Source: Firmicutes bacterium UBA5010
GTDB lineage: Bacteria > Bacillota > Clostridia > Tissierellales > Sedimentibacteraceae
Length of the DNA: 64,000 nucleotides
NCBI GenBank assembly: GCA_002396645.1
Contig: DGYI01000014.1
Coordinates: 14,887 to 78,886, forward strand
Reading direction: 5' to 3'
Shown: one piece after another, positions 43,100 through 51,912 of the stretch
Numbering within the stretch: position 1 is the first letter of the stretch
Layout of the letters: each line of letters starts with the position of its first letter
The notes under the pieces: generated by a model
What the model saw: only the letters and a program-made list of their open reading frames with translations
Database searches by the model: none
What the model was told of the DNA's origin: nothing
Translations under genes and position numbers: made by a program

Positions 43100-44590
43100 A
43101 TGGCAAAGATTATTCAAGAACCATCAAGAACCTTTGGAGAGTATTTATTGCTTCCAAATTTAACTACAAAGGATTGTATTCCTGAAAATGTTGATTTAAC
43201 AACACCGCTAGTAAGATATAAAAAGGGTGAGAAGCCTGAATTAAGCCTTAAGATTCCTATGGTATCTGCCGTAATGCAATCTGTTTCAGACAATAATATG
43301 GCAGTTGCTTTGGCTAAAAACGGAGGAGTTGCTTTTATTTACGGGTCACAAACCATAGAAGAGCAGGCTGAAATGGTAAAGAAAGTAAAGAAATACAAGG
43401 CAGGATTTGTAATAAGCGATTCAAATCTTACACCTGAGCATACTTTAAAGGATGTTTTGGAATTAAAAGAAAGAACAGGACATTCTACAATGGCGATTAC
43501 AGTAAACGGAACGCCCAGAGGAAAGCTTGCAGGTATAGTTACAAGCAGAGACTACAGAATAACAAGAGATCCTTTGGATAAGAAGGTTAAGGATTTTATG
43601 ACAAAAGCTGAATCTCTCGTAGTTGGTAAGGAGGGCATAACCTTAAAAGAAGCCAATGACATAATTTGGGAACATAAGCTGAATTCACTGCCTATAGTTG
43701 ATAAGGACTTTAATTTAGTAAATATGGTATTCAGAAAAGACTATTCTGATGATAAAGAGCATCCGCTGTCATTATTGGATAAAAACAAAAGCTATGTGGT
43801 AGGGGCAGGTATAAATTCAAGAGATTTTGCAGAAAGAGTTCCTGCGCTTGTAGAAGCGGGAGTTGATATACTTTGTATAGATTCATCAGAGGGCTTTAGT
43901 GAATGGCAAAAAGATACCATTGACTGGATCAAAAATTATGATAAAAACATAAAAGTAGGAGCAGGCAATGTAGTAGACAGAGAAGGCTTCAGATATCTTG
44001 CAGACGCCGGTGCTGATTTCATAAAGATAGGCATAGGCGGAGGCTCTATCTGTATAACTCGTGAACAAAAGGGTATAGGAAGAGGTCAAGCTTCTTCGGT
44101 ACTTGAGGTTGCGGCAGCAAGAGATGAATACTTTGAAGAAACAGGAATATATGTACCTATTTGCTCTGATGGAGGAATTGTACACGACTATCATATAACT
44201 TTAGCACTTGCAATGGGAGCAGATTTCGTTATGCTTGGAAGATACTTTGCAAGATTTGACGAAAGCCCGACAGCAAAGATTAAGCTAGGTAACGGATATG
44301 TTAAGGAATACTGGGGTGAAGGCTCAAACAGAGCAAGAAACTGGGCAAGATATGATTTAGGAAGCAGCAAAAAAGAGCTTCAGTTTGAAGAGGGTGTTGA
44401 TTCATACGTACCATATGCCGGAAAACTTGATGACGGTTTAGGAATCACTCTTCACAAGGTAAAATCAACAATGTGTAACTGCGGTTGCCTTTCAATCAAG
44501 CAAATGCACGACGAATCAAGATTGTGCTTAGTATCATCAACTTCTATAACAGAAGGCGGAGCACACGACGTAATACTTAAGAATCAATAA
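43100..44590 (+). CDS. guaB: Inosine-5'-monophosphate dehydrogenase
   Basis: 496 residues. The catalytic barrel is interrupted by two CBS domains (about 105-225). The active-site loop GIGGGSICITREQKGIGRGQ puts the catalytic cysteine at 318, followed by the flap with the catalytic RY pair (RARNWARYD). It oxidises IMP to XMP, the rate-limiting step to GTP. It differs from most bacterial enzymes in the loop (SICITREQ rather than SICTTR), a form also seen in some clostridia. Monocistronic. Confidence 0.92.
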   Translation: MAKIIQEPSRTFGEYLLLPNLTTKDCIPENVDLTTPLVRYKKGEKPELSLKIPMVSAVMQSVSDNNMAVALAKNGGVAFIYGSQTIEEQAEMVKKVKKYKAGFVISDSNLTPEHTLKDVLELKERTGHSTMAITVNGTPRGKLAGIVTSRDYRITRDPLDKKVKDFMTKAESLVVGKEGITLKEANDIIWEHKLNSLPIVDKDFNLVNMVFRKDYSDDKEHPLSLLDKNKSYVVGAGINSRDFAERVPALVEAGVDILCIDSSEGFSEWQKDTIDWIKNYDKNIKVGAGNVVDREGFRYLADAGADFIKIGIGGGSICITREQKGIGRGQASSVLEVAAARDEYFEETGIYVPICSDGGIVHDYHITLALAMGADFVMLGRYFARFDESPTAKIKLGNGYVKEYWGEGSNRARNWARYDLGSSKKELQFEEGVDSYVPYAGKLDDGLGITLHKVKSTMCNCGCLSIKQMHDESRLCLVSSTSITEGGAHDVILKNQ

Positions 44591-44603
44591 AGTCAAATAA
44601 TAT

Positions 44604-44641
44604 ACCCACAGTTTAAAAAAAAGAATTGTGGGTGTTTTTTT
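44604..44641 (+). terminator. Terminator of guaB
   Basis: ACCCACAGTT pairs with AATTGTGGGT, followed by GTTTTTTTGT. Confidence 0.85.
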
Positions 44642-44765
44642 GTGGATTTCTTGATAATGGAATCCGCAAATCCTGCTCTTGACTAAATATGTTCCTTCCA
44701 ATATAATAAAAATAATATCAGGAAAGGTACTCATAATATTTGAAATTATGAGGTTTATTAAATAG

Positions 44766-45377
44766 ATGGATTTTAACGATGTAAAAAACAGAATAAAAAA
44801 TAAAGAGCCAAGACCGATAGATGATGATATAAGATTTTCAGTGCTTGTTCCTCTTATAGAAATAGATGGGCAAATCCATCTAATTTATGAGGTGAGATCA
44901 AAAGCAATTCGTCAGCCCGGTGAAATATCATTTCCGGGAGGAAGAATCGAAGAGGGTGAAAGTCCGGCATATGCAGCTATACGTGAAACGCATGAAGAGT
45001 TGAATATAAATAGAGAGGATATTGAAATAATAGCCGAGCTTGATTATACCACAAGTAAATCAGGCTCTTTTATATACACCTTTGCCGGAATTATTAAAAA
45101 TACCGATGCTGCTAAAATCAGCCACAATAAAGATGAGGTTTCTGAGCTTTTTTTTGTTCCGCTGACTTATTTTCTGGAAAATGAGCCTGAAAAATACTAT
45201 ATGAATTATTTACCTAAAGCAGATGACGATTTTCCGTATCACATGGTTAATGACGGTGAAAACTACAACTGGGGTCAAATCAGATATCCTGTTTATTTTT
45301 ACAAATACGCAGAATACATAATCTGGGGGCTGACAGCTAAAATTACCTACAGCTTTATAAATAAAATTAAAAATTAA
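44766..45377 (+). CDS. Nudix hydrolase, probable CoA pyrophosphatase
   Basis: 203 residues. The Nudix box runs from GGRIEEGESPAYAAIRETHEEL (G5xE7xREUxEExGU pattern) and the sequence before it, RSKAIRQPGEISFPGG, is the NudL/UPF0035 signature of enzymes that cleave coenzyme A to phosphopantetheine and 3',5'-ADP. It probably limits CoA or removes oxidised CoA. A possible weak hairpin with T-run follows at about 45404-45437. Confidence 0.85.
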   Translation: MDFNDVKNRIKNKEPRPIDDDIRFSVLVPLIEIDGQIHLIYEVRSKAIRQPGEISFPGGRIEEGESPAYAAIRETHEELNINREDIEIIAELDYTTSKSGSFIYTFAGIIKNTDAAKISHNKDEVSELFFVPLTYFLENEPEKYYMNYLPKADDDFPYHMVNDGENYNWGQIRYPVYFYKYAEYIIWGLTAKITYSFINKIKN

Positions 45378-45510
45378 GAAGCTGTGGAACTGCAATCATA
45401 CGGATAGCTATAATTGGAGCTATTATGAGTGTTTTTTATCTTTAATAGTTTAAAAATAAATTATTTTGGTATAATTAAAATATACAAACACACAAAGGAG
45501 AAGACTAACT

Positions 45511-45771
45511 ATGAAAAAAGTCATAATGTTCTATTTACAGAATTGTCCTCATTGTAAAAATGCTCAAAGAATGATGGATGAATTGACAGATAAAAATCCT
45601 GAATACAAAAATATCGAGATTGAAAAAATAGAAGAAAGTAAAAATGCTAAAATAGCAAGTACTTATGACTATTATTATGTACCGACATATTATGTTGATG
45701 GGCAAAAAATTCATGAGGGAGTTCCAAGCCCGGAAAAAATTGATAATGTATTTAAAAGGGCATTAGAATAA
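45511..45771 (+). CDS. Glutaredoxin/thioredoxin-like small redox protein
   Basis: 86 residues with a CPHC active site at positions 11-14 (YLQNCPHCKNAQRMMDEL) and the cis-proline region YYVPTYYVDGQKIHEG. It probably reduces disulfides or glutathione/bacillithiol mixed disulfides; the partner is unknown. AAAGGAG precedes the start. Confidence 0.85.
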   Translation: MKKVIMFYLQNCPHCKNAQRMMDELTDKNPEYKNIEIEKIEESKNAKIASTYDYYYVPTYYVDGQKIHEGVPSPEKIDNVFKRALE

Positions 45772-45779
45772 ATAAAAAA

Positions 45780-45812
45780 TTGAGCAATCTAAGGCTTAGA
45801 TTGCTCAATTTT
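45780..45812. terminator. Bidirectional terminator between convergent genes
   Basis: AATTGAGCAATCTAAG pairs with CTTAGATTGCTCAATT with almost no loop; A-tract on one side and T-tract on the other. Confidence 0.9.
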
Positions 45813-45825
45813 TATATGCGTTATT

Positions 45826-46632
45826 TTACAGGTTTATTTTTTTCTCTATCAGATATCCTGAGCACAGCATTAATATTGATGCTGTTATGCAGTTAAATAT
45901 TATTAATACAGTAAATATCTTAAACATATGTGCAGAAGGATAACTGACCGCTACATTTGCACTTATTTGAGTAGTTACAGTTACATTTTGGAAATTAAAT
46001 ATATGTCCAATTAAGTCTGCAAGCTTGCCGTAAACGATATTTAAAATTACAAATATAATAAAGCTTAATACTCCTCCAAATTTAGCGTTGGAAAATATAC
46101 TTTTTCTTATTGTTATAGCAGTGTATACTGTCAGAACAAATATTATAGAAATTGTCAGCAAGAGGATAAATATAAGACCTAAATCCCCGATATTAATTCC
46201 AAGTGTTCCGCTTAATAATTTGTTAAAAGCATCCACTATTTCGCGCATTGCATCACCTATAAACGAAAAATCGCCTGCCATTTTATATGCCATAACAGAT
46301 AAGTTTATTACTGAAAATATAAAGTATGATGTCAAAAGTAGTATTCCCTCTAAGAATATAGTAATAAGCTTTGAACCTAGTATTTTATATCCGCTGTTAG
46401 GAGTCATAAACAGCATATATCCGGTCTTTTTATTTAAGTCCTCACTGTATGTCATTATTAATTCAAATAAATACAGGACAACTAATATAACAGGAGCTAT
46501 TGATAAAAAAATGGGTATTACTTCCGTACCGTATGCCAATACTAATCCTATATTTGCCAAAATTGCGCTTATCAAAAGTATCAACAATAATTTAGATTTT
46601 TTTATGAATTCATATTTTATAAGTTTTAACAT
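45826..46632 (-). CDS. ABC transporter permease of the GntR-linked operon
   Basis: 268 residues with six predicted membrane segments (about 14-34, 40-60, 88-112, 155-175, 180-210, 240-262) and no ATP-binding motif. Its ATG shares one base with the stop codon of the ATPase gene. Such ABC-2-type permeases in YtrA-type operons export peptide antibiotics or respond to cell-wall stress; substrate unknown here. Confidence 0.8.
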   Translation of the reverse strand: MLKLIKYEFIKKSKLLLILLISAILANIGLVLAYGTEVIPIFLSIAPVILVVLYLFELIMTYSEDLNKKTGYMLFMTPNSGYKILGSKLITIFLEGILLLTSYFIFSVINLSVMAYKMAGDFSFIGDAMREIVDAFNKLLSGTLGINIGDLGLIFILLLTISIIFVLTVYTAITIRKSIFSNAKFGGVLSFIIFVILNIVYGKLADLIGHIFNFQNVTVTTQISANVAVSYPSAHMFKIFTVLIIFNCITASILMLCSGYLIEKKINL

Positions 46633-47327
46633 TATTTATATATCTCCTTATATAAATTTTCTATAGACATTTGTCTTTCAATTCTTAATTCTTCAGCGCC
46701 TCCAGATAAAGCTACTGTTGAATTCTTTATAAATACAACACCATCAAATAATTTTTCTATTTCATCTACTATGTGGCTGGAAATGATTATAATTTTATTT
46801 TCATCATAGCAGCTGACTATTGTTTCTATTATTGCATCTCTTGCTATTATATCTATTCCGTTTAAAGGCTCATCCAGCATATATATTGCTGCATCTCTCG
46901 ATAATGTAAGAGCAATTTTCAGCTTCGCCGCAAGCCCTGAAGATAATGCCGATACCTTGGTGTTAATATCAACATCAAGCTTTTTAATCAGCTCTAGGAA
47001 TTTTTTCTTGTCAAAATCACTGTACATATCTTTGTAGTAATCTATTATAGTGTTTATCTTAAACGAATCTGTTAAAAAATTTTCTGTAGGCATATATGAA
47101 ACTATCGCCTTCGTTTTATAAGATACAGGTTGACCGTTGATTGAAACTTCACCGCTGCTTGCTTTATGCAAACCCGCTACAACCTTCATCAAAGTTGTTT
47201 TTCCGCTTCCGTTCGGACCAAGAAGCCCGTAAATTTTACCGCCTTCAAAATTGAGGCTTACATTTTCTAATGCGGTTTTATTAAAATACTTTTTAGATAA
47301 ATTTTTGATTTCCAATAAGTTACTCAT
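46632..47327 (-). CDS. ABC transporter ATP-binding protein
   Basis: 231 residues. Walker A GPNGSGKT, Q-loop region MPTEN, signature region LSSGLAAKLK (LSGGQ variant), Walker B YMLDEP and switch histidine in ISSHIVDE. The ATG at 47327 is chosen (AAGGAG six bases before), overlapping the end of the GntR gene in ATGAGTAA; the annotated-looking TTG further up is rejected. It energises the following permease. Confidence 0.88.
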   Translation of the reverse strand: MSNLLEIKNLSKKYFNKTALENVSLNFEGGKIYGLLGPNGSGKTTLMKVVAGLHKASSGEVSINGQPVSYKTKAIVSYMPTENFLTDSFKINTIIDYYKDMYSDFDKKKFLELIKKLDVDINTKVSALSSGLAAKLKIALTLSRDAAIYMLDEPLNGIDIIARDAIIETIVSCYDENKIIIISSHIVDEIEKLFDGVVFIKNSTVALSGGAEELRIERQMSIENLYKEIYK

Positions 47328-47688
47328 CATATACTCCTTCAATATTTTCTTTTAATATACTTACAATTTCATCTTTTTTATATCCGATACCTTTCATTCC
47401 GGATATAAAATTTAATAATAAATTTTTTGCCATTTCAGAGCGAATGCTGTTTACTTTTTCTTCTGACTCTGTAACAAATGTACCGAGACCGCGTTTTGTA
47501 AAAACAATATCTTCGATCTCCAGCTCTTTATACACCCTCGCAACTGTGTTTAGATTAAGACCGATTTCATTTGCAAAATCTCTTGTGGACGGCATTTTAT
47601 CTCCGGGGCTAAGCTTTCCCGTGACTAAATCTTGCTTAATTTTATTAACAACTTGGATGTATATCGGAACATTATTGTCAAATTCCAT
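47320..47688 (-). CDS. GntR-family repressor, YtrA subfamily
   Basis: 122 residues: an N-terminal GntR winged helix (YIQVVNKIKQDLVTGKLSPGDKMPSTRDFANEIGLNLNTVARVYKELEIEDIVFTKRGLGTFVTE) and a short helical dimerisation tail typical of YtrA, without a ligand domain. It is first in the operon with the ABC genes and probably represses it until cell-envelope stress. Confidence 0.9.
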   Translation of the reverse strand: MEFDNNVPIYIQVVNKIKQDLVTGKLSPGDKMPSTRDFANEIGLNLNTVARVYKELEIEDIVFTKRGLGTFVTESEEKVNSIRSEMAKNLLLNFISGMKGIGYKKDEIVSILKENIEGVYDE

Positions 47689-47735
47689 ACTTATACCCTC
47701 CTTATATTTTATACGCGCATATGTGTCATAGTAAA

Positions 47736-47764
47736 ATAGTACACCATTATATTATGGTTGTCAA
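47736..47764 (-). promoter_or_regulatory. Promoter with GntR operator in its spacer
   Basis: On the - strand, TTGACA (47764-47759), 17 bases, TACTAT (47741-47736). The spacer contains ACCAT-N6-ATGGT (47743-47758), a dyad typical of YtrA-type operators. Binding there would block RNA polymerase directly. Confidence 0.75.
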
Positions 47765-47799
47765 TAGTATTTTTAAAAATTTTTTAAAAATAAAAAAAT

Positions 47800-47838
47800 T
47801 AAGCTGCATACTGATTATTTAAATCAGACATGCAGCTT
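47800..47838 (-). terminator. Terminator of the phosphate transport operon
   Basis: AAGCTGCAT and CTGATT pair with AATCAG and ATGCAGCTT with small bulges; leftward it is followed by a T-rich run. Confidence 0.82.
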
Positions 47839-47853
47839 AATAATATATATTCT

Positions 47854-48477
47854 TTACGAGTTTTTCATTATTATTCCTTCAATAGAATTAGATACATGCT
47901 CGCATGAGTCACAGCATTTTTCGGCACGATTAAATATTTCACGCCATTTCATAATTTCTATAGGATCGTTTGAAGTTGCAAAAAGATTTCTGACAGAATT
48001 TACGTAAATTTTATCTCCTTCTTCTTCCAAACGATTAACAGCTATTATTAATTCATTTATTGAGCTTGATTTACGGAAATTAGCAAACTCTACGAATATG
48101 TTTTTAATGGCCAGACAACATTTGTTTATAATCTCGGAAAATAAAAATATCTCTTTTCTCAAAGAATTTATATTAAACATATACATAACCATAAAAACAT
48201 CTTCTATAAAATCGGTTACATCATCAAGTTGATCTGTTATAGCAAGGATATCCTCGCGCTCTATAGGAGTTATAAACTCCTTAGCCAGCCTGTTGACCAA
48301 TTCGTGTTTTGCTAAATCTGCAGCATGTTCAATTTCATGCATTTCATCCATTCTTTCATCAAGTGTTTTGCTATTGAAGTTTTCAAGTGTTGTGTTAAGC
48401 ATTTGTGCTGCCTGACACGCGTAGTCAGCCAGTGTTATAAATTTTTCAAAATAATTATAATTACGTTCATTAGCCAT
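47854..48477 (-). CDS. DUF47 (PhoU-like) accessory protein
   Basis: 207 residues, all-helical: ANERNYNYFEKFITLADYACQAAQMLN... ERMDEMHEIEHAADLAKHELVNRLAKEFITPIEREDILAITDQLDDVTDFIEDVFMV. DUF47 proteins are PhoU-like and are found next to PiT transporters, tuning phosphate uptake; direct metal binding by the conserved Glu/Asp/His residues is likely. It is 18 bases after the transporter gene. Confidence 0.88.
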   Translation of the reverse strand: MANERNYNYFEKFITLADYACQAAQMLNTTLENFNSKTLDERMDEMHEIEHAADLAKHELVNRLAKEFITPIEREDILAITDQLDDVTDFIEDVFMVMYMFNINSLRKEIFLFSEIINKCCLAIKNIFVEFANFRKSSSINELIIAVNRLEEEGDKIYVNSVRNLFATSNDPIEIMKWREIFNRAEKCCDSCEHVSNSIEGIIMKNS

Positions 48478-48495
48478 ATACTAATACTCCTTTAT

Positions 48496-49548
48496 TTAAA
48501 ATATCATCATGAATAGCTTTGCCATTAAAAATCCTATTAAGCCGCAACCCGGAAATGTCAATATCCATGTATATACCATTTCCTTTACAACACCCCAATT
48601 TACGGATGAAAGTCTTTTTGCTGCGCCTACACCCATAATAGAAGTTGTTTTAGTGTGAGTTGTACTTACCGGAATTCCTGTAAGTGAGGATGCCAAAAGG
48701 CAAGATGCAGCTGCTAAGTCTGCAGCAAATCCTTGGTATTTTTCGAGTTTAACCATGTCCATACCAACGGCCTTGATAATACGATATCCGCCGATTGAGG
48801 TTCCGAGTGCCATAACCACAGAACATAAAATCATAAGCCATATGGGTATTACAAAGTCTGTAACGGTACCTTGTCCATTTGCCAGGAAAATTCCGAGCAT
48901 AAATACCCCCATAAATTTTTGGCCATCCTGTGCACCATGCATAAATGCCATGGCAGCTCCGCCGGCTACCTGCGCATTTTTAAAGAATGAAGTTGTCTTT
49001 CTTCTGTCAACCCTTTTAAATATAATCTCAATGCCTTTTACAAAAACCCAGCCGGAGCCAAAGCCTATACCTGTAGATAATACAAGTCCATAAATAACCT
49101 TAACCCATTCAGAACCGTTTATACCTCCTAAACCATTATGCAAAGCTATTGCAGCGCCTGATATTCCGGCAATTAGTGCGTGGCTTTCACTGGTTGGTAT
49201 TCCGAACCACCATGCGGCTGTTGCCCAAGTAACTATTGCAAATAATGCCGCGCATAAAGCTATCAATGCCTCTTGAGAGTTGCCTCCGAAATCTACCATT
49301 TTGTATATGGTCTGAGCAACAGTTGCATTAACTAAAGTCATGACTAAAACGCCAAAAAAGTTAAATATTGCCGCCATTAATATCGCTGCTCTGGGGCTTA
49401 TAGAACGTGTAGAAACACAAGTTGCTATAGCGTTTGGAGCATCTGTCCAGCCGTTAACCAATATTACAGCTAAGGTTAAAATAGTGGTAATCAGTAATGC
49501 AGGGTTGCTAATCATCTGACTTAGAAAATCTGATAATAAAATAGTCAT
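48496..49548 (-). CDS. PiT-family inorganic phosphate transporter
   Basis: 350 residues with about ten membrane segments. The family's duplicated signature is visible as NGWTDAPNAIATCVSTRSISPRAA and as GGAAMAFMHGAQDGQKFMGV, and PVSTTHTKTTSIMGVG is the second-repeat equivalent of the GIPTSESHALI in the first. Imports phosphate (as metal-phosphate with protons). ATG 49548 follows AAAGGA; a TTG six codons earlier is rejected. Confidence 0.9.
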   Translation of the reverse strand: MTILLSDFLSQMISNPALLITTILTLAVILVNGWTDAPNAIATCVSTRSISPRAAILMAAIFNFFGVLVMTLVNATVAQTIYKMVDFGGNSQEALIALCAALFAIVTWATAAWWFGIPTSESHALIAGISGAAIALHNGLGGINGSEWVKVIYGLVLSTGIGFGSGWVFVKGIEIIFKRVDRRKTTSFFKNAQVAGGAAMAFMHGAQDGQKFMGVFMLGIFLANGQGTVTDFVIPIWLMILCSVVMALGTSIGGYRIIKAVGMDMVKLEKYQGFAADLAAASCLLASSLTGIPVSTTHTKTTSIMGVGAAKRLSSVNWGVVKEMVYTWILTFPGCGLIGFLMAKLFMMIF

Positions 49549-49950
49549 CGTTGTATCCTTTCGCAAAATTGTTTTAAATAAAAAAATTGCAATAAAAAAG
49601 CTTGTCTACATATTTTATGCCCATACAATTATTCGCATAAGAATTTACATTTGTGCATGGGCCTGGGACATATTTTTATAATTACTTTTAAAATTTCATC
49701 CTTAATATATATAAACAATAAAATATATTACAAGAATATGATAACATTATTAAAATTTCTAGGCAAGACTTTTTTTATAAAGTTTTTACATGGATTTAAT
49801 TAATTATGAAAACGTTTAAGCGTTAAAATTTAATTAATTATTGTATAAAAGCCTAAAATAACCCATGTATAAGTATTAAATTCGTGCATAAACATGCCGT
49901 AGGGTTTAAAATATTGCGTATATGTGCATGAAAATGAAGAAAATTTAATA
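49549..49950. repeat. Intergenic region with paired repeats around an AACG dyad
   Basis: No gene. From 49609 to 49667 an imperfect hairpin (GCCCATACAA... TTGTGCATGGGC) precedes the transporter. The 14-base repeat ATTTAATTAATTAT occurs at 49794-49807 and 49828-49841, flanking the dyad AACGTTTAAGCGTT (49811-49824). This symmetric arrangement looks like an operator between the divergent phosphate and pepF transcripts. Confidence 0.45.
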
Positions 49951-49979
49951 TGGACTAATTATTTGTAAAGATATATACT
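49951..49979 (+). promoter_or_regulatory. Promoter of the pepF operon
   Basis: TGGACT (49951-49956), a 17-base spacer, TATACT (49974-49979). Confidence 0.6.
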
Positions 49980-49987
49980 GTATATAT

Positions 49988-50055
49988 GGTCCCGCACAAC
50001 GGGACCTTGGAAGTCTCTCTGCGAGAGACTTTGTATAGCTCTCGCTATGCGGGAC
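49988..50055 (+). promoter_or_regulatory. Leader with three hairpins and an alternative long-range stem
   Basis: GGTCCCG/CGGGACC (49988-50006), AAGTCTCTC/GAGAGACTT (50011-50031) and ATAGC/GCTAT (50035-50048) follow one another. GTCCCGCA (49989-49996) is also perfectly complementary to TGCGGGAC (50048-50055), so hairpins one and three compete with a single enclosing stem. No T-run follows, so this would act on RNA stability or translation of pepF. Confidence 0.55.
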
Positions 50056-50091
50056 ATTTGAAACTACAATATTAACGGAGGGATATAGAAA

Positions 50092-51894
50092 ATGGAGAAA
50101 GCAGCAATTAAAAAAAGAAGCGAAGTTGAACTAAAAAACACTTGGGCTACAGAGGATTTATACGTAAGCGATGACGCTTGGAGAGAAGACCTTGAGCTTG
50201 CTAAAAAAATGACGGAAGATATAAAAAAGTATAACGGAAAGCTGTCAGAATCGGCTGATACATTATTAAACTATTTAAAATCAGTTGATAAAATTGATAT
50301 AAAATTCAGCAATCTTTTTAACTATGCTCAGCGTAAATTTGATGAAGATACAAGAAATATAACCTATCAGGACTTAGCTAATCAAATAAGGAGTCTTGCC
50401 GTTAACTATGGAAGTGCAACATCATTTCAAACTCCTGAGATTATATCAATATCAGACGAAACTATAAATAAATTTTATAGTGATAACAATGATTTAAAAC
50501 TTTATGAAAGACATCTTAATGAAATAAGAAGAAAGAAAGAACATATACTGTCTGAAAATGAGGAAAAATTACTGGCTGCAGCCGAAGATTTAGCTCAGGC
50601 GCCATCAACAATTATGTCTATGTTTACTAATGCGGATTTACAATTTCCGGACATAATCGGAGAAGACGGAAAACCTTCTAAGCTGACTGCAGGAACATTT
50701 ATATCATATCTTGAAAGCAAGGATGAAAGAGTAAGAAAAGATGCCTTTATGACTTTTTATCATACGCTTGAAAAATTTAAAAATACTGCTGCAACGTCAT
50801 ACTTTGCACAGGTTAAGCAGCTTATGTTTTATGCAAATTCAAGAAAATATAACTCTACATTAGAAAGAGCCTTAGACAATACAGATGTTCCGGTATCAGT
50901 ATATAAGAATCTAATTAAAGCAGTTCACGACAATATGCATCACATGCATAAATATGTTTCCCTGAGTAAAAAACTTTTAAAAGTGAACGAACTGCACATG
51001 TATGATTTATATACACCTGTTGTGCAAAGCTCTGACAGTAAAATTACATATGAAGAAGCTAAAATAAATATTATGGAAGCAGTAGCGCCTCTTGGGAAAG
51101 AATATCAGGCGATATTAAAAGAGGGCTTTGAAAACAGATGGATTGACGTTTATGAAAATGAAGGAAAAAGAAGCGGAGCATATTCAGCCGGAGCAAAAGT
51201 TCACCCGTATGTACTTTTAAACCATACAGACAATTTAAGAGGAGAATTTACGCTGGCACATGAGATGGGCCATGCGATTCATTCATATTTATCCAACAGA
51301 ACACAGCCTACAGTATATTCAGGTTACAAAATATTTGTTGCCGAGGTTGCATCTACTTGTAATGAAGCCTTGCTTATGGAATATCTATTAGCTAAAACAA
51401 CAGATAAGCTTGAGAGAGCAAATCTTATAAATTACTTTTTAGAGCAGTTTAGAGGAACATTATTCAGACAGACAATGTTTGCGGAATTTGAAATGCTGAC
51501 TCATGAAATGGCTGAACAAGGAAAGAGCTTAACAGCAGATGCATTAAGCAATTTATACTATGACTTAAATGTTAGATATTTTGGTGATGACATAGTTGTT
51601 GATAAAGAAATTGCAATAGAGTGGGCGAGAATACCTCATTTTTACTATAATTTCTATGTATATCAATATGCTACAGGATATTCGGCTGCTATGGCATTAT
51701 CAAGAAAGATACTTGACGAAGGTGAGCCGGCAGTTAAAAATTATCTGAAATTCTTAAGCAGCGGCAGTTCGGCATCTCCGATAGACCTTCTAAAAATAGC
51801 GGGAGTGGATATGACTGCTCCGGATCCGATAAATTCAGCGTTGTCAGTATTCGGTGAGCTTATAGATGAGCTGGACAGCTTATTATCTGAATAG
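50092..51894 (+). CDS. pepF: Oligoendopeptidase F (M3B)
   Basis: 600 residues. The zinc site is HEMGH in TLAHEMGHAIHSYLSNRTQP (about 388-392) with the downstream glutamate in ASTCNEALLMEYLL. PepF cleaves peptides of about 7-17 residues in the cytoplasm. It is followed 18 bases later by a membrane-dipeptidase-type gene, so the two probably act in series on imported or signal peptides. GGAGGG precedes the ATG. Confidence 0.93.
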   Translation: MEKAAIKKRSEVELKNTWATEDLYVSDDAWREDLELAKKMTEDIKKYNGKLSESADTLLNYLKSVDKIDIKFSNLFNYAQRKFDEDTRNITYQDLANQIRSLAVNYGSATSFQTPEIISISDETINKFYSDNNDLKLYERHLNEIRRKKEHILSENEEKLLAAAEDLAQAPSTIMSMFTNADLQFPDIIGEDGKPSKLTAGTFISYLESKDERVRKDAFMTFYHTLEKFKNTAATSYFAQVKQLMFYANSRKYNSTLERALDNTDVPVSVYKNLIKAVHDNMHHMHKYVSLSKKLLKVNELHMYDLYTPVVQSSDSKITYEEAKINIMEAVAPLGKEYQAILKEGFENRWIDVYENEGKRSGAYSAGAKVHPYVLLNHTDNLRGEFTLAHEMGHAIHSYLSNRTQPTVYSGYKIFVAEVASTCNEALLMEYLLAKTTDKLERANLINYFLEQFRGTLFRQTMFAEFEMLTHEMAEQGKSLTADALSNLYYDLNVRYFGDDIVVDKEIAIEWARIPHFYYNFYVYQYATGYSAAMALSRKILDEGEPAVKNYLKFLSSGSSASPIDLLKIAGVDMTAPDPINSALSVFGELIDELDSLLSE

Positions 51895-51912
51895 AAAAGG
51901 AATTGATTAATC

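Noticed and set aside
43100..44590. Purine riboswitch before guaB
   Set aside because: The leader between the promoter at 43022 and the start at 43100 is too short and lacks the conserved loops. The only purine aptamer seen is at 62942.
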